DNA of 49,415 nt, taken from NCBI GenBank assembly GCA_018714855.1, contig DVMT01000027.1, positions 1-49,415 on the forward strand, given 5' to 3'. The notes under the pieces were generated by a model that was not told the DNA's origin, made no database searches, and saw only the letters and a list, made by a program, of their open reading frames with translations. Positions 27,537-38,470 of this stretch are shown here, piece after piece; the stretch's first letter is position 1, and every line of letters starts with the position of its first letter. The stretch comes from Candidatus Aphodocola excrementigallinarum (GTDB lineage Bacteria; Bacillota_I; Bacilli_A; RF39; UBA660). The position numbers and the translations under genes were made by a program.

Positions 27537-28238
27537 ATGGCTTATATTGAATTTAAATTAGTATGTAAAAATTATGATAGCAACGAAAAAGAAATCAAAG
27601 CTTTAAAAAAAGCCAGCTTTGAAATAGATAAAGGACAATTAGTAGTCATAACGGGCCCTTCGTTATCTGGTAAAACAACTATTTTAAACATTTTAGGTGG
27701 ATTAGATAAACAAACCAGTGGCAACGTTATTGTAGACGGTATCAGCCTAGATAAATTAAAAGGAAGAAAGCTTACTAAATACAGAAGAAACTACGTTGGT
27801 TTAATATTAGATGATTTTAATTTACTTAATAATTTAACATTGTTAGAAAACGTTGAGCTTTCAAGTCAAATATCTAAAGAAAAAAAGGAACCTACTAGCA
27901 TTATAAAAAAACTTTCTTTAACTAAGAAAAAAGATGATTTTATTTACATGTTAACAAAAGAAGAAAAGAAAAAAACTTTAATAGCAAGAGCAATATGTAA
28001 AAACCCAAAACTTATTTTATGTGATAATATAACCGATAACTTAGACGAAAAAAGCAAAAAACAAGTTTTAAAACTTTTACAAAGCTTAAGCAAAAAGGAT
28101 AAAACAACAATTATAATAGCAACTAATGATGAAAGCATACTTCCTATTGCAAATAAAATCATCACTTTAAAAAACGGAACCATATCAGATGTTAAAGTAA
28201 ATAAAAAACCTAAATCAGTAGGTGATCTTACATGGTGA
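27537..28238 (+). CDS. ABC transporter ATP-binding protein (MacB/LolD-like), degenerate motifs
   Basis: Walker A GPSLSGKTTILNILGGLDKQTSGNV; MacB-type topology; overlaps the FtsX-like permease gene; RBS AAAAGGAGGG. Confidence 0.88.
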   Translation: MAYIEFKLVCKNYDSNEKEIKALKKASFEIDKGQLVVITGPSLSGKTTILNILGGLDKQTSGNVIVDGISLDKLKGRKLTKYRRNYVGLILDDFNLLNNLTLLENVELSSQISKEKKEPTSIIKKLSLTKKKDDFIYMLTKEEKKKTLIARAICKNPKLILCDNITDNLDEKSKKQVLKLLQSLSKKDKTTIIIATNDESILPIANKIITLKNGTISDVKVNKKPKSVGDLTW

Positions 28239-30814
28239 AAAACAAAAGCATATTAAAAGATACATTAAGAGAAATTAGTTTTAACAAAAAAAGATTTATA
28301 TTACTTTTATTAATTATAATGATAGGCACCGGTCTTTTCGTTGGCCTAAAATCAACCGCTAAAGACATGAAGCAAACTTCTTTAGATTATTATAATAAGA
28401 CTAATTTATTTGATATTGAACTTACGCAAAAAACTGGTTTTGTAAAAAGTGATGTTGATAAATTAAAAAGCATACAAGGTATAAAAGGAGTTATGCTAAC
28501 AAAAAGCTTAGATGTATTAGCATCAACCGATGATAAAGATTATACTCTAAGATTAAATAGCATAAGTGATAATAAAGATGATAAAAAAGATGATTATATA
28601 AATCATTTGATACTAACTGATGGTACATATCCTAAGACAGTAAACGAAGGTTTAGTTGACGAAGCGTTTTTAAAAGATGCAAATCTAAAAATTGGAGATT
28701 TAGTAACGCTAGAACCAGAAAGTGATAATTTATTAAGGGCAAAAAAAATCAAAATCGTAGGAAGCATTAAAAACAGCTTATACTCTCTTGCTAACAAAAC
28801 GGATGATGAGAAAATAGATTATTACATGTACTTGCCTGAAAACGATTTTACATCAAATCATTATAATTATGCATACATAACTTTAAATAACGCAAATAAA
28901 TATGATACATATAAAAAAGAATATGAAAATTATGTACAAAGTTTTATAAATGATATAAATAATACTATTAATGAAGGTAACAAAGATAAAAAAGAACAAA
29001 TAACTAACGAATTAAACGAAGAAATTGAAGAACTACAAGATGATTTATATAGGTTAAATATATCAAGCGACGAAACTTTAAAAGATGAAAAAGAAGCAAT
29101 TAAAAAGCAAATAAATCAAAATGAAACTAAACTATCAGAAATAGAAAATGATACCTTAACTGTTAACACAAGAAATAATCATAATGGTTTTTATGAATAT
29201 GAGCAAGAAATAAAAAGAATAGAAAATATAAGTAAAGTAGTACCGTTAATATTTTTATTAATGACCATTTTGGTTATTGTAATTTCAACGTATAAAATGA
29301 TACTTAAAGAAAAAAACAGAATTGCAACTTTAAGATCATTAGGATACACAACTTTTGATATTTTATTTAAATACATATTATATGCTTTATTAGCAAGTCT
29401 AATAGGAAGCATATTAGGAAGTTTTCTATTCTGTAAAGTAATTCCTTTAATTATTGGGTATTCTTACTCTATTGTATATGACATGCCAAATATTACCACT
29501 AATTTACAAATGAATTATGTTTTATTTTCAATTTTATTTTCGGTTTTGACAAGCATTTTATTAACAACGTTAGTATTTATTTTAACAATTAAAAACAACT
29601 GTTTAAAACTAATTAAATCTTCTACCCCTAAAAAAGAAGTAAAAAAATTAGAAAATAATAATTTATTTAAAAAACTAGGCTTTTTAAGTAAACTTGCTTT
29701 CAAAAACGTGTTTAGATGTAAAAAAATAACGTTTATAACAGTTATAATAACTTGTTTTATAACTATCCTACTTTTAGTGTCTTTTGGTTATAAAAACTCA
29801 TCTAATAAAACCATAAATAATCAGTTTAACAAGATTAACAAATATGATATGAAAATAGACGTTATAAGTAATAACAGTAATAAAAACATAAATGAAATAA
29901 TAAAAAAACTTGATGATAATAAAAATATTAAGCAAACAAAAAAAGTATATAGCACTAATATAGATATAAACACAAAAAATAATAATGATACATCTTATTT
30001 AATGGTAATAAAAAACAATAAAAACTTAAGTGATTTTATTAATTTAAAAACAGAAGATAACAAAAACATAAAATTATCAAATGATGGTGTTATTATATCT
30101 TCTTCTTTAGCTAATAAATTAAATCTTAAAGTAAATGATAAAATAACAATTAATTTAAATAATAGTAATTTTAAGGTAAAAGTAAGTAACATATTTAAAA
30201 ACTACATAGATAATAACATTTATATGTCTAACAGCTTATATGAAAAACTAACTGATAAAAAAGTTATATATAATAGTATTTTACTAATAAACAATAAATT
30301 ATCTGATAGTAAAACAGAAGATTTAAAATATGAAATATCAAATCTTGATAACGTGTTACAAGTAACTGATAAAAAAAGCGCAATAGAAAGTTATCAAAAC
30401 ATGATTTCATCAGTTAATTACGTATCTTACTTTTTAAGTATATCAACCATAATACTAGCATTTATAATTTTATATTACCTATCGCGTATAAACATTAGTG
30501 AAAGAAAAAATGAAATAGTATCATTAAAACAGCTAGGATTTTATGATAAAGAAATTATCAATTATCTTTTTAAGGAAAGTTTAATTGCAACTATAATAGG
30601 TATTTTAATAGGTTTGGTATCCGGCAGTGTTATAAGTTATTTAGTTATGAAAAACTTTAACATAAGTACGTTTATTTATAGTTTTAACATAAGTATAATT
30701 AGTTATTTACTATCAATAATAATTATTATTATAATATTGTTAATAATATATTTTATATTGTATTACCATTTAAAAAAAATAAATATTGCAGATGAAATAA
30801 ATGAAAATGAATAA
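28232..30814 (+). CDS. FtsX/MacB-like ABC transporter permease
   Basis: 860 aa; N-terminal TM, large extracellular regions with coiled coil, paired FtsX-type TM blocks. Confidence 0.88.
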   Translation: MVKNKSILKDTLREISFNKKRFILLLLIIMIGTGLFVGLKSTAKDMKQTSLDYYNKTNLFDIELTQKTGFVKSDVDKLKSIQGIKGVMLTKSLDVLASTDDKDYTLRLNSISDNKDDKKDDYINHLILTDGTYPKTVNEGLVDEAFLKDANLKIGDLVTLEPESDNLLRAKKIKIVGSIKNSLYSLANKTDDEKIDYYMYLPENDFTSNHYNYAYITLNNANKYDTYKKEYENYVQSFINDINNTINEGNKDKKEQITNELNEEIEELQDDLYRLNISSDETLKDEKEAIKKQINQNETKLSEIENDTLTVNTRNNHNGFYEYEQEIKRIENISKVVPLIFLLMTILVIVISTYKMILKEKNRIATLRSLGYTTFDILFKYILYALLASLIGSILGSFLFCKVIPLIIGYSYSIVYDMPNITTNLQMNYVLFSILFSVLTSILLTTLVFILTIKNNCLKLIKSSTPKKEVKKLENNNLFKKLGFLSKLAFKNVFRCKKITFITVIITCFITILLLVSFGYKNSSNKTINNQFNKINKYDMKIDVISNNSNKNINEIIKKLDDNKNIKQTKKVYSTNIDINTKNNNDTSYLMVIKNNKNLSDFINLKTEDNKNIKLSNDGVIISSSLANKLNLKVNDKITINLNNSNFKVKVSNIFKNYIDNNIYMSNSLYEKLTDKKVIYNSILLINNKLSDSKTEDLKYEISNLDNVLQVTDKKSAIESYQNMISSVNYVSYFLSISTIILAFIILYYLSRINISERKNEIVSLKQLGFYDKEIINYLFKESLIATIIGILIGLVSGSVISYLVMKNFNISTFIYSFNISIISYLLSIIIIIIILLIIYFILYYHLKKINIADEINENE

Positions 30815-30838
30815 AATCATGTAAAGTAAATATAATAA

Positions 30839-30877
30839 AAATAGCATTGTTGCAGTTGCAACATTGTTATTTTTTTG
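30839..30877 (+). terminator. Intrinsic terminator between the ABC permease and pflB
   Basis: AATAGCATTGTTGCAGTTGCAACATTGTTATTTTTTT. Confidence 0.7.
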
Positions 30878-30918
30878 TTTGTTGTATAATAATATCGTAT
30901 AATAAAGGAGGTATTAAA

Positions 30919-33144
30919 ATGGATCAATGGAAAGATTTTAAAGGCGAAGATTGGAAAAATAAAATAGACGTTAAACAATTTATATTAGATAACTACACGG
31001 AATATAAAGGTGACGAAAGCTTTTTAAAAGGGCCTACAGAAAAAACAAAAAGATTAAATGATAAATATAATAAACTTGCAAAAATAGAAATAGAAAAAGG
31101 TGTTTATGACGTTGATACAAAAACGGTATCAGGAATAAATAATTATAAGCCTGGATACCTAATTAAAGAAGATGAGGTAATCGTTGGTTTTCAAACCGAT
31201 GAACCATTAAAAAGAATAACAAACGCATTCGGTGGAATGCGAATGGTAAAACAAGAATTAGAAGCATACGGTTATGAATTAGATGATGAGTTCAAAAAAA
31301 GATTTGAATACAGAAAAACTCATAATGACGGCGTATTTGACGCATACACAACAGATATTAGAAAAGCAAGACACGCAGGACTTTTAACTGGTCTACCTGA
31401 TGCTTATGGAAGAGGTAGAATAATTGGAGATTATAGAAGAATTGCTCTTTACGGAATAGATTTTTTAGTTGAGGAAAAGAAAAAAGATTTACTTGATCTA
31501 GAAAAAGAAGAGTTAACCGAAGAAATGATTCGTCTAAGAGAAGAAGTATCAGAACAAATTAAAGCCTTAGGCGAAATAAAAGATATGGCTAAAAGTTATG
31601 GTTTTGATATTTCTAAACCGGCTTCTAACGCTAAAGAAGCAACGCAGTGGCTATACTTTGGATATCTTGCTGCCATAAAAGAAAATAATGGTGCTGCAAT
31701 GAGTTTAGGTAGAACATCTACATTCTTAGATATATACTTTGAAAGAGATTTAAAAAACGGTGTGATAACAGAAACTGACGCTCAAGAGATAATAGATCAG
31801 TTCATCATGAAACTTAGAATGGCAAGACATTTAAGAACTCCTGAATATAACGAGTTATTCGCAGGAGATCCAACTTGGGTTACTGAGTCAATAGCAGGTA
31901 TGAGTGAAGATGGTAAATCAATGGTTACCAAAAACTCATATAGATATCTAAACACCTTGTACAATTTAGGATCAGCTCCTGAACCCAACCTAACCATTTT
32001 ATGGAGTGACCGTCTACCAGAAAACTTCAAAATATACTGCGCTAAAGTATCAATTGACACTGATGCTATTCAGTATGAATCAGATGAATTAATGAGACCT
32101 ATTCATGGTTGTGATTACGCTATTGCATGTTGCGTTTCTGCTATGACGGTTGGTAAACAAATGCAATTTTTTGGAGCTAGATGTAACTTAGCTAAAACAT
32201 TATTATATGCAATTAACGGTGGCTATGATGAAATAAAAAAAGAACTAGTTGTTGATGGATTAGATAAAATTCTAGATGAATATTTAGACTATGAAACCGT
32301 TAGAAAAGCATATTCTAAAGCCATGAAAAAAGTTGCAAAAACATACGTTGATGCAATGAACATAATTCACTATATGCATGATAAATACGCATACGAAAGA
32401 GGTCAAATGGCACTTCATGATACAAAAGTAGGACGTTTAATGGCATTCGGTGTTGCAGGTTTTTCGGTTGCAATAGATTCACTTTCTGCAATAAAGTTTG
32501 CAAAAGTAAAACCAATAAGGGATGAAAATGGTATCGCCGTTGATTTTGAAATTGAAGGAGATTTTCCAAAATATGGAAATGATGATGATAGAGCTGACCT
32601 AATCGGAAAAGAACTATTAGAAGAGTTCTATAATGACTTAAAAGAACACCCTGCTTATCGTGGTGCAAAACACACGTTATCTGTTTTAACAATAACTTCA
32701 AACGTAATGTATGGTAAAAAAACAGGATCAACGCCAGACGGAAGAAAAAAAGGTGTAGCATTTGCACCTGGTGCTAACCCAATGCATGGTAGAGATTCAA
32801 GCGGTGCTCTTGCATCACTTAACTCAGTTGCTAAAATGCCTTATACTAATGTTTGTGAAGATGGTATTTCAAATACGTTTTCTATCGTTCCTAGTGCATT
32901 AGGTCATTCTAAGGATGAACAAATAGAAAACCTAGTAAACGTACTTGATGGATATTTTGAAAAAGGTGCTCATCATATAAACGTTAACGTTCTTAATAGA
33001 GAAATGTTAATAGATGCAATGAATCATCCTGGTAAATACCCTACTTTAACCATTAGAGTATCTGGTTATGCCGTTTTATTTGATAAATTATCACTAGAAC
33101 ATAAAAAAGAAGTAATCGCCCGTACGTTCCACGAAAAAATGTAA
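30919..33144 (+). CDS. pflB: Formate C-acetyltransferase (pyruvate formate-lyase)
   Basis: [22 protein letters not shown]...; [26 protein letters not shown]; glycyl radical motif [13 protein letters not shown]. Start moved to 30919 with AAAGGAGG RBS. Confidence 0.97.
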   Translation: MDQWKDFKGEDWKNKIDVKQFILDNYTEYKGDESFLKGPTEKTKRLNDKYNKLAKIEIEKGVYDVDTKTVSGINNYKPGYLIKEDEVIVGFQTDEPLKRITNAFGGMRMVKQELEAYGYELDDEFKKRFEYRKTHNDGVFDAYTTDIRKARHAGLLTGLPDAYGRGRIIGDYRRIALYGIDFLVEEKKKDLLDLEKEELTEEMIRLREEVSEQIKALGEIKDMAKSYGFDISKPASNAKEATQWLYFGYLAAIKENNGAAMSLGRTSTFLDIYFERDLKNGVITETDAQEIIDQFIMKLRMARHLRTPEYNELFAGDPTWVTESIAGMSEDGKSMVTKNSYRYLNTLYNLGSAPEPNLTILWSDRLPENFKIYCAKVSIDTDAIQYESDELMRPIHGCDYAIACCVSAMTVGKQMQFFGARCNLAKTLLYAINGGYDEIKKELVVDGLDKILDEYLDYETVRKAYSKAMKKVAKTYVDAMNIIHYMHDKYAYERGQMALHDTKVGRLMAFGVAGFSVAIDSLSAIKFAKVKPIRDENGIAVDFEIEGDFPKYGNDDDRADLIGKELLEEFYNDLKEHPAYRGAKHTLSVLTITSNVMYGKKTGSTPDGRKKGVAFAPGANPMHGRDSSGALASLNSVAKMPYTNVCEDGISNTFSIVPSALGHSKDEQIENLVNVLDGYFEKGAHHINVNVLNREMLIDAMNHPGKYPTLTIRVSGYAVLFDKLSLEHKKEVIARTFHEKM

Positions 33145-33146
33145 TA

Positions 33147-33172
33147 AAGTCAAGTTTTAAGCTTGGCTTTTT
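33147..33172 (+). terminator. Intrinsic terminator of pflB
   Basis: AAGTCAAGTTTTAAGCTTGGCTTTTT. Confidence 0.75.
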
Positions 33173-33173
33173 A

Positions 33174-33409
33174 TATTAACTCATATTCTCTATCTATTAC
33201 GTTGTCATTTGGAACATATTCAAAAACAAATTCATTATCTTTCCTACATAAAATAATGCCTAATGTTGGATTTTGATTGGGTGTCTTTATATTTTTATCA
33301 ATGTAATTTATGTATGTTTTTAAATCACTTCTGTTTTTAGATATATCCTTTACTTTTTATATACCCCGTTATTTATTAATTCGTTTTTTATTTCGTTATA
33401 ATAGTTCAT
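33174..33409 (-). pseudogene. Internally deleted, frameshifted remnant of a DUF1016 (YhcG-like) PD-(D/E)XK nuclease gene
   Basis: Minus strand: MNYYNEIKNELINNGVYKK, frameshift, VKDISKNRSDLKTYINYIDKNIKTPNQNPTLGIILCRKDNEFVFEYVPNDNVIDREYELI*. C-terminal part parallels MYVNYYDRKIK...NPTVGILLSTNKNETVVKYTLP of the intact gene at 39996-41021. Confidence 0.8.
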
Positions 33410-33513
33410 GTAATAGTTCCTTTCGTTTTTTTAGTTTTCTATTATATAAACTATTTTTAAAAAAATTGTTGGATATTGTATTTAATCAATATATAATTAA
33501 GTTGGTGATTAAA

Positions 33514-34227
33514 ATGATAGGAAAAATTAACAGTATAGAGTCGATGGGACTAGTAGATGGACCAGGTGTTAGGTTTGTTGTATTTATGCAAGGATGCCCT
33601 TTAAGATGTAAATTTTGTCATAATCCTGAAACTTGGAAATTAAATGGTAATAAAGATAATTATACTCCAGAAGAACTAATTAAAAAGATACTAAATTATA
33701 AACCATATTTTAAAAGAAATGGTGGGGTTACCTTCTCCGGTGGAGAGCCTTTAATACAAAAAGAGTTTTTACTTGAATGTTTAAAGCTATGCAAAAAAAA
33801 TGATATTAATACATGTTTAGATACCGCAGGAAGCATATTAGATTGTGAAGAAATATTAAAATATACTGATCTTGTTTTATTAGATATTAAAGGTACAAAC
33901 AAAAAAAATTATGAAGAAATGACTCATGGTAATTTTGATAACGCAATTAAATTTATAAAACTATGTGAAAAGTTAAACAAAAAACTTTGGCTAAGAGTCG
34001 TAATAGTACCTGGTATAAACGATACAAAAGAATATATATATGAACTAGTTAAATTTATAAAACCGATTAAAAACGTAGAAAAGATAGAATTTTTACCATA
34101 TCACACTTTAGGAGTTCATAAATATGAAGACTTAAAAATTACTTATCCATTAAAAGGTGTTCATGATATGGATAAAGATAAATGTAAAAAATTGGAAAAT
34201 ATGTTAAAAGAAGAGTTAAAGCGTTAG
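33514..34227 (+). CDS. pflA: Pyruvate formate-lyase activating enzyme (radical SAM)
   Basis: MIGKINSIESMGLVDGPGVRFVVFMQGCPLRCKFCHNPETW; start moved from 33310 to 33514. Confidence 0.95.
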   Translation: MIGKINSIESMGLVDGPGVRFVVFMQGCPLRCKFCHNPETWKLNGNKDNYTPEELIKKILNYKPYFKRNGGVTFSGGEPLIQKEFLLECLKLCKKNDINTCLDTAGSILDCEEILKYTDLVLLDIKGTNKKNYEEMTHGNFDNAIKFIKLCEKLNKKLWLRVVIVPGINDTKEYIYELVKFIKPIKNVEKIEFLPYHTLGVHKYEDLKITYPLKGVHDMDKDKCKKLENMLKEELKR

Positions 34228-35583
34228 CTCTTCTTTTAAATAGTTAACCAAATTAATGAGATTCATACCATGTGATCCCTTAATTAATATAACATCATCT
34301 TTTTTTATTAACTTTTTCAAATAACTTCTTGATTTTTCCTCTCGTTTAAAATGCTTAACGTTAAAACCTGATTTTTTAGCTTCCTTTGCAATTATTTTAG
34401 AGTACTTACCAATAGTAATTAAATAATCAATATTAGTCTTAGATAATTCTTTGCCTATTTTTTTATGAATTATTTTAGATTCTTTTCCAAGTTCTAAAAC
34501 GTCTGCTAAAACAAGTATCTTTCTTTTATTAAATTTATTTAAATAGCCAATAGCTAGTTTCATAGAATCAAAAGAAGCGTTATAAGTATCATCTATTAAG
34601 GTAACGTTATTATTTATGTTAACTTCTTCTAGCCTATGGTTTTTAGTAATAAATGTATTTATACCATCTTTTATCATACCTCTTGATAAACCAAGCATCT
34701 TACCTATTAAGAATGCTGGCAATGCATTATAAATAAAAGTTGTTCCAAAATTTACCTTAAAATCTTTTATGTCTGCTATATCAAAAGTGGTTATAAAATC
34801 GTCTTTAATATTACATGGCATTACGTTACTTAAATTATCAATTCCAAACGTTAAAAGTTTAACACCATCTTTTATGTTTTCTTCTATTTTACTTAAATAA
34901 TCATCATCATTATTAACAATTAAATATCCACTATCCATACCATCTATTATTTCCATCTTAGCTTTTAGAATATTTTCTTTATTTTCTAAACTTTCTATAT
35001 GATTTTCATGTATGTTTGTAATAAGTGCAATATCTGGTTTTGCAATTACTGATAAATTATGAATGTGTCCTAAAGAACTCATCCCCATTTCCAGTACCAT
35101 AACATCTTCATTAGTTAATCTTAAAATGGTAATTGGAAGTCCTATTTGACTGTTTTGATTACCAATTGTTTTTAAGACTTTATATTTATGTTTTAAAACA
35201 TTTGCAATCATCTCTTTAGTAGAAGTTTTTCCAACGCTTCCCGTTACCGCAATCACACAGCCTTTAAATAAACTTCTTTTATAAGCAGCAATATCTTGCA
35301 GGCATTTTTTTACATCATTTGATATTAAAACGGTCTTATCATCATAACCTTTTAGATCTAAATCTTTTAATTTACTTAAAACGCAGATGTCCGCCCCATT
35401 TTTAAATGCCTCTTTATAATATAAGGATCCATCGGTATTACTACCCTTTATTCCAAAAAAACATCCACCGGGCACAACTTCTTTAGAATTTATAAAACCT
35501 TCTTTAATTTCTTTATCTTTATCTCCTATTAATAATTTAGCATCACAATTTTCTAAAACGTCTTTAACGGTTATTTTAACCAT
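34216..35583 (-). CDS. murF: UDP-N-acetylmuramoyl-tripeptide--D-alanyl-D-alanine ligase MurF
   Basis: VIAVTGSVGKTSTKEMIANVLKHKYKVLKTIGNQNSQIGLPITIL; MGMSSLGHI; IDDTYNASFDSM. Confidence 0.93.
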   Translation of the reverse strand: MVKITVKDVLENCDAKLLIGDKDKEIKEGFINSKEVVPGGCFFGIKGSNTDGSLYYKEAFKNGADICVLSKLKDLDLKGYDDKTVLISNDVKKCLQDIAAYKRSLFKGCVIAVTGSVGKTSTKEMIANVLKHKYKVLKTIGNQNSQIGLPITILRLTNEDVMVLEMGMSSLGHIHNLSVIAKPDIALITNIHENHIESLENKENILKAKMEIIDGMDSGYLIVNNDDDYLSKIEENIKDGVKLLTFGIDNLSNVMPCNIKDDFITTFDIADIKDFKVNFGTTFIYNALPAFLIGKMLGLSRGMIKDGINTFITKNHRLEEVNINNNVTLIDDTYNASFDSMKLAIGYLNKFNKRKILVLADVLELGKESKIIHKKIGKELSKTNIDYLITIGKYSKIIAKEAKKSGFNVKHFKREEKSRSYLKKLIKKDDVILIKGSHGMNLINLVNYLKEELTL

Positions 35584-35627
35584 TTATATCACCTAATGAA
35601 TTATATGCATTAAAAAAAGAAGATAAA

Positions 35628-36335
35628 TCATTTTTTCTTAACTGATTTATCATCCTTTATATCTATTATCATTTTTTCTTTCATAAAATTCTTAATTAAC
35701 ATTATTTTATTCATTATTTCATCTTCCAATTGTTTTATGTTTGGCATTAAAATATGTACGTTACAATTATAGTTTTTTAATTCTTCTTTTATCGTATCAT
35801 CAACATAACATCCATCATAGATAAATACGTTTACTTTTTTACCAGTGCAACTTAATTTTTTTACTTGAGTAAGTAACTTTCTTCCGATGTTTTTATATTT
35901 TATTATTTCCTCTACTTTATCTTCATAAAAAACTTCTTTATACCTCTCATCATCAATGTAATTTCTTTTGTTCGCTATTATTTGATGTGCTGCTTTTACC
36001 TCACAATAATTTAATATACCATCAATATCAACGTATGAAATATCGGCCTTTGTAATTACTTTACCCATTTTATCTTTTATTGCCACTTCGTTTTTTACAT
36101 CTTTATATAAGTGCTTGCAATAAGAAGTAGCGATAAAGTTTCCATAAACTCCAAGTAAGTTTTTTGTTACTTCATCAAGCGTTTTTAAACTATAGTTATT
36201 AATTATTTTTTCTTTAAATAATCTTATTATACTTATATCCATTTTTGAGGCATGATAAAAAATATGGCTATTAATACCACAATCTATTAAAAACTCTTTT
36301 AATTTTTCATTAGTATCAATCATTATTTTTTCCAT
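35628..36335 (-). CDS. Hypothetical protein with possible PD-(D/E)XK-type nuclease core
   Basis: KNEVAIKDKMGKVITKADISYVDIDGILNYCEVKAAHQII...GRKLLTQVKKL: D-x(n)-ExK pattern. Confidence 0.45.
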   Translation of the reverse strand: MEKIMIDTNEKLKEFLIDCGINSHIFYHASKMDISIIRLFKEKIINNYSLKTLDEVTKNLLGVYGNFIATSYCKHLYKDVKNEVAIKDKMGKVITKADISYVDIDGILNYCEVKAAHQIIANKRNYIDDERYKEVFYEDKVEEIIKYKNIGRKLLTQVKKLSCTGKKVNVFIYDGCYVDDTIKEELKNYNCNVHILMPNIKQLEDEIMNKIMLIKNFMKEKMIIDIKDDKSVKKK

Positions 36336-36505
36336 CTTCTTTTACCTCTTATAAATATTTTAACACACTTATTAATCTAATTTTACATTAGTCTTAATAT
36401 TTTATTTTTCTTTACATTATTTTCTTTTTTTACCTAATAATTATCATAAAGTCTAAAAATATGCTATAATATTAAGCATGAATTACACAAGTAAGGAGTG
36501 TTAAA

Positions 36506-37942
36506 ATGAATGATAATCAGGTAAAAGAAATAACAAACAGGGATGTTGATTTTGCTAAATGGTACACGGATGTTGTTAAAAAAGCTGACTTAGTTGATTA
36601 CTCATCAGTTAAAGGAAGCATGATAATAAGACCTTATGGATATGCTATTTGGGAAAACATGCAAAGCATATTAGATAAAAAATTTAAAAGTACCAATCAC
36701 GAAAATGTACAAATGCCAATGTTTATACCAGAAAGTTTATTAAACGTAGAAAAAGAGCACGTTAAAGGTTTCGCACCAGAAGTAGCTTGGGTAACTTACG
36801 GTGGTGAAACTAAACTAGAAGAAAGAATGTGCGTAAGGCCTACTTCCGAAACACTTTTTTGTGAACATTTTAAAAAAATTATTAAATCATACAGGGACCT
36901 ACCTCTTTTATATAACCAGTGGTGTACAATAGTAAGATGGGAAAAAACAACGAGACCTTTCTTAAGAAGTCGTGAGATTTTATGGCAAGAAGGACACACC
37001 ATGCATGCTACTGAAAAAGAAGCTAAAGAAGAAACTTTAAGAATGCTTAAAATATATGAGGACTTTCAAAAAAACATTCTTGCAATACCTGTTTTTACTG
37101 GTAAAAAAACCGATAAAGAAAAGTTTGCGGGAGCAGATGAAACATACTCGGTAGAAGCGATGATGTATGACGGTGTTGCTCTTCAAAACGCAACTTCACA
37201 CTATTTTGGTCAGAATTTTTCTAAAGCGTTTGACATTAAGTTTTTAGATAAAGATAATAAGTTAAAATATCCATATCAAACATCTTGGGGATGCACAACC
37301 AGAATGATTGGGGCGCTTGTTATGGTTCATGGTGATAACAGAGGTCTTGTCTTACCTCCTAGAATAGCACCATATAAAGTAATTATAATTCCAATTAAAG
37401 ATGATGAGGAGATAAACAAAGTTGTAAATGATCTAAAAGAAGATTTAAGCGATTCACTAGTTACTTATAAAATAGATAACTCAAATAAAACTCCTGGATT
37501 TAAGTTTGCTGAAGCAGAGGTTAAAGGATACCCTATTAGAATAGAAGTTGGAAAGCGTGATTTAAAAGAAGGATTAGTAACAATCGTAAGACGTGATACC
37601 CTAGAAAAAATAAAAGTACCAATAGATGAGGCGGTAATGAAGGTTAATGAACTTTTAATAAACATCCAAAATGACATGTATGAAAGAGCCTTAAAAAGAC
37701 GCAATAGCATGATATATGAAGCATCTAATTATGAAGAAATGACAAAGATTGCTAAAGAAAAACCAGGATTTATCTTTACTAACTGGTGTGGTGATGAAGC
37801 GTGTGAAAACAAAATAAAAGATGACTTAGGTTTAAAATCAAGGTGCATTCCTTTTGAAGGAGCAGAGCCTGACGGTGATAAAACTTGCGTATGCTGTGGT
37901 AAGAAAGCAACAACTAAAATATACTGGGCTAAACAATACTAA
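36506..37942 (+). CDS. proS: Prolyl-tRNA synthetase (archaeal/ProS type 3-like)
   Basis: VDFAKWYTDVVKKADLVDYSSVKGSMIIRPYGYAIWENMQ; RPTSETLFCEHFKKIIKSYRDLPLLYNQWCTIVRWEKTTRPFLRSREILWQEGHT. Confidence 0.96.
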   Translation: MNDNQVKEITNRDVDFAKWYTDVVKKADLVDYSSVKGSMIIRPYGYAIWENMQSILDKKFKSTNHENVQMPMFIPESLLNVEKEHVKGFAPEVAWVTYGGETKLEERMCVRPTSETLFCEHFKKIIKSYRDLPLLYNQWCTIVRWEKTTRPFLRSREILWQEGHTMHATEKEAKEETLRMLKIYEDFQKNILAIPVFTGKKTDKEKFAGADETYSVEAMMYDGVALQNATSHYFGQNFSKAFDIKFLDKDNKLKYPYQTSWGCTTRMIGALVMVHGDNRGLVLPPRIAPYKVIIIPIKDDEEINKVVNDLKEDLSDSLVTYKIDNSNKTPGFKFAEAEVKGYPIRIEVGKRDLKEGLVTIVRRDTLEKIKVPIDEAVMKVNELLINIQNDMYERALKRRNSMIYEASNYEEMTKIAKEKPGFIFTNWCGDEACENKIKDDLGLKSRCIPFEGAEPDGDKTCVCCGKKATTKIYWAKQY

Positions 37943-37970
37943 ACTTATGAGCAAATCATAAGTTTTTTTA
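37943..37970 (+). terminator. Intrinsic terminator of proS
   Basis: ACTTATGAGCAAATCATAAGTTTTTTTA. Confidence 0.75.
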
Positions 37971-37999
37971 TTATAAATATAATTATAATGGTGATATAA

Positions 38000-38437
38000 A
38001 TGTTAACAAAAGAATATGAGCAAGGTTATATTAGTTCCTTTGCAAAGATCTTTACCGTTTTAAAAGAAGAATATGAATGCTTAGTAAAACAAGGTGAATG
38101 TGAAAATTACGAAATAGAAATAAAAAGTATAAATAATGAAGATATAAAAGATTACTTAAGCATTTGTTTTCAAAAGCAAAATGGTTCATTAATAATAGCC
38201 TCCTCTAAAAACATAAATGAAGAAATAACAAAAAAGGTAGTAAAAGACGTATCACTTGCTTTAAATGAAAGCCCACTTGCTAGTTACAACTTTAAAGATT
38301 TAAAAGATTACGTAATATATCATTTTTCTTATGTAAAAGAAAACGTACTTATTGATAACAGGCAAATACTTAATGATTTAAAAGTTAAAGATGAAATAGA
38401 AAACCTAAACTTTGATATTAATCCATTAACGTATTAA
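38000..38437 (+). CDS. Hypothetical protein
   Basis: 145 aa intact ORF with normal codon texture, followed by a terminator hairpin; no family recognised. Confidence 0.65.
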   Translation: MLTKEYEQGYISSFAKIFTVLKEEYECLVKQGECENYEIEIKSINNEDIKDYLSICFQKQNGSLIIASSKNINEEITKKVVKDVSLALNESPLASYNFKDLKDYVIYHFSYVKENVLIDNRQILNDLKVKDEIENLNFDINPLTY

Positions 38438-38440
38438 AAA

Positions 38441-38470
38441 AACTTACGAGTTAAACTCGTAAGCTTTTTA
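38441..38470. terminator. Terminator hairpin between convergent genes
   Basis: AAAAAACTTACGAGTTAAACTCGTAAGCTTTTTA, T/A tracts on both sides. Confidence 0.7.

Noticed and set aside
30847-30918. N-terminal extension of the PflB ORF
   Set aside because: Overlaps a terminator hairpin; canonical AAAGGAGG RBS precedes ATG at 30919.
32315-32767. 150-aa minus-strand ORF inside pflB
   Set aside because: Antisense to a fully convincing pflB with low-complexity Leu/His-rich translation; typical shadow ORF. Same for 31797-32060 and the other short ORFs antisense to pbpB, essC, herA-like, ABC, proS and similar genes.
33310-33513. N-terminal extension of the 305-aa PflA ORF in the track
   Set aside because: PflA homology begins at MIGKINSIESMG (33514); the extension is antisense to the DUF1016 remnant.
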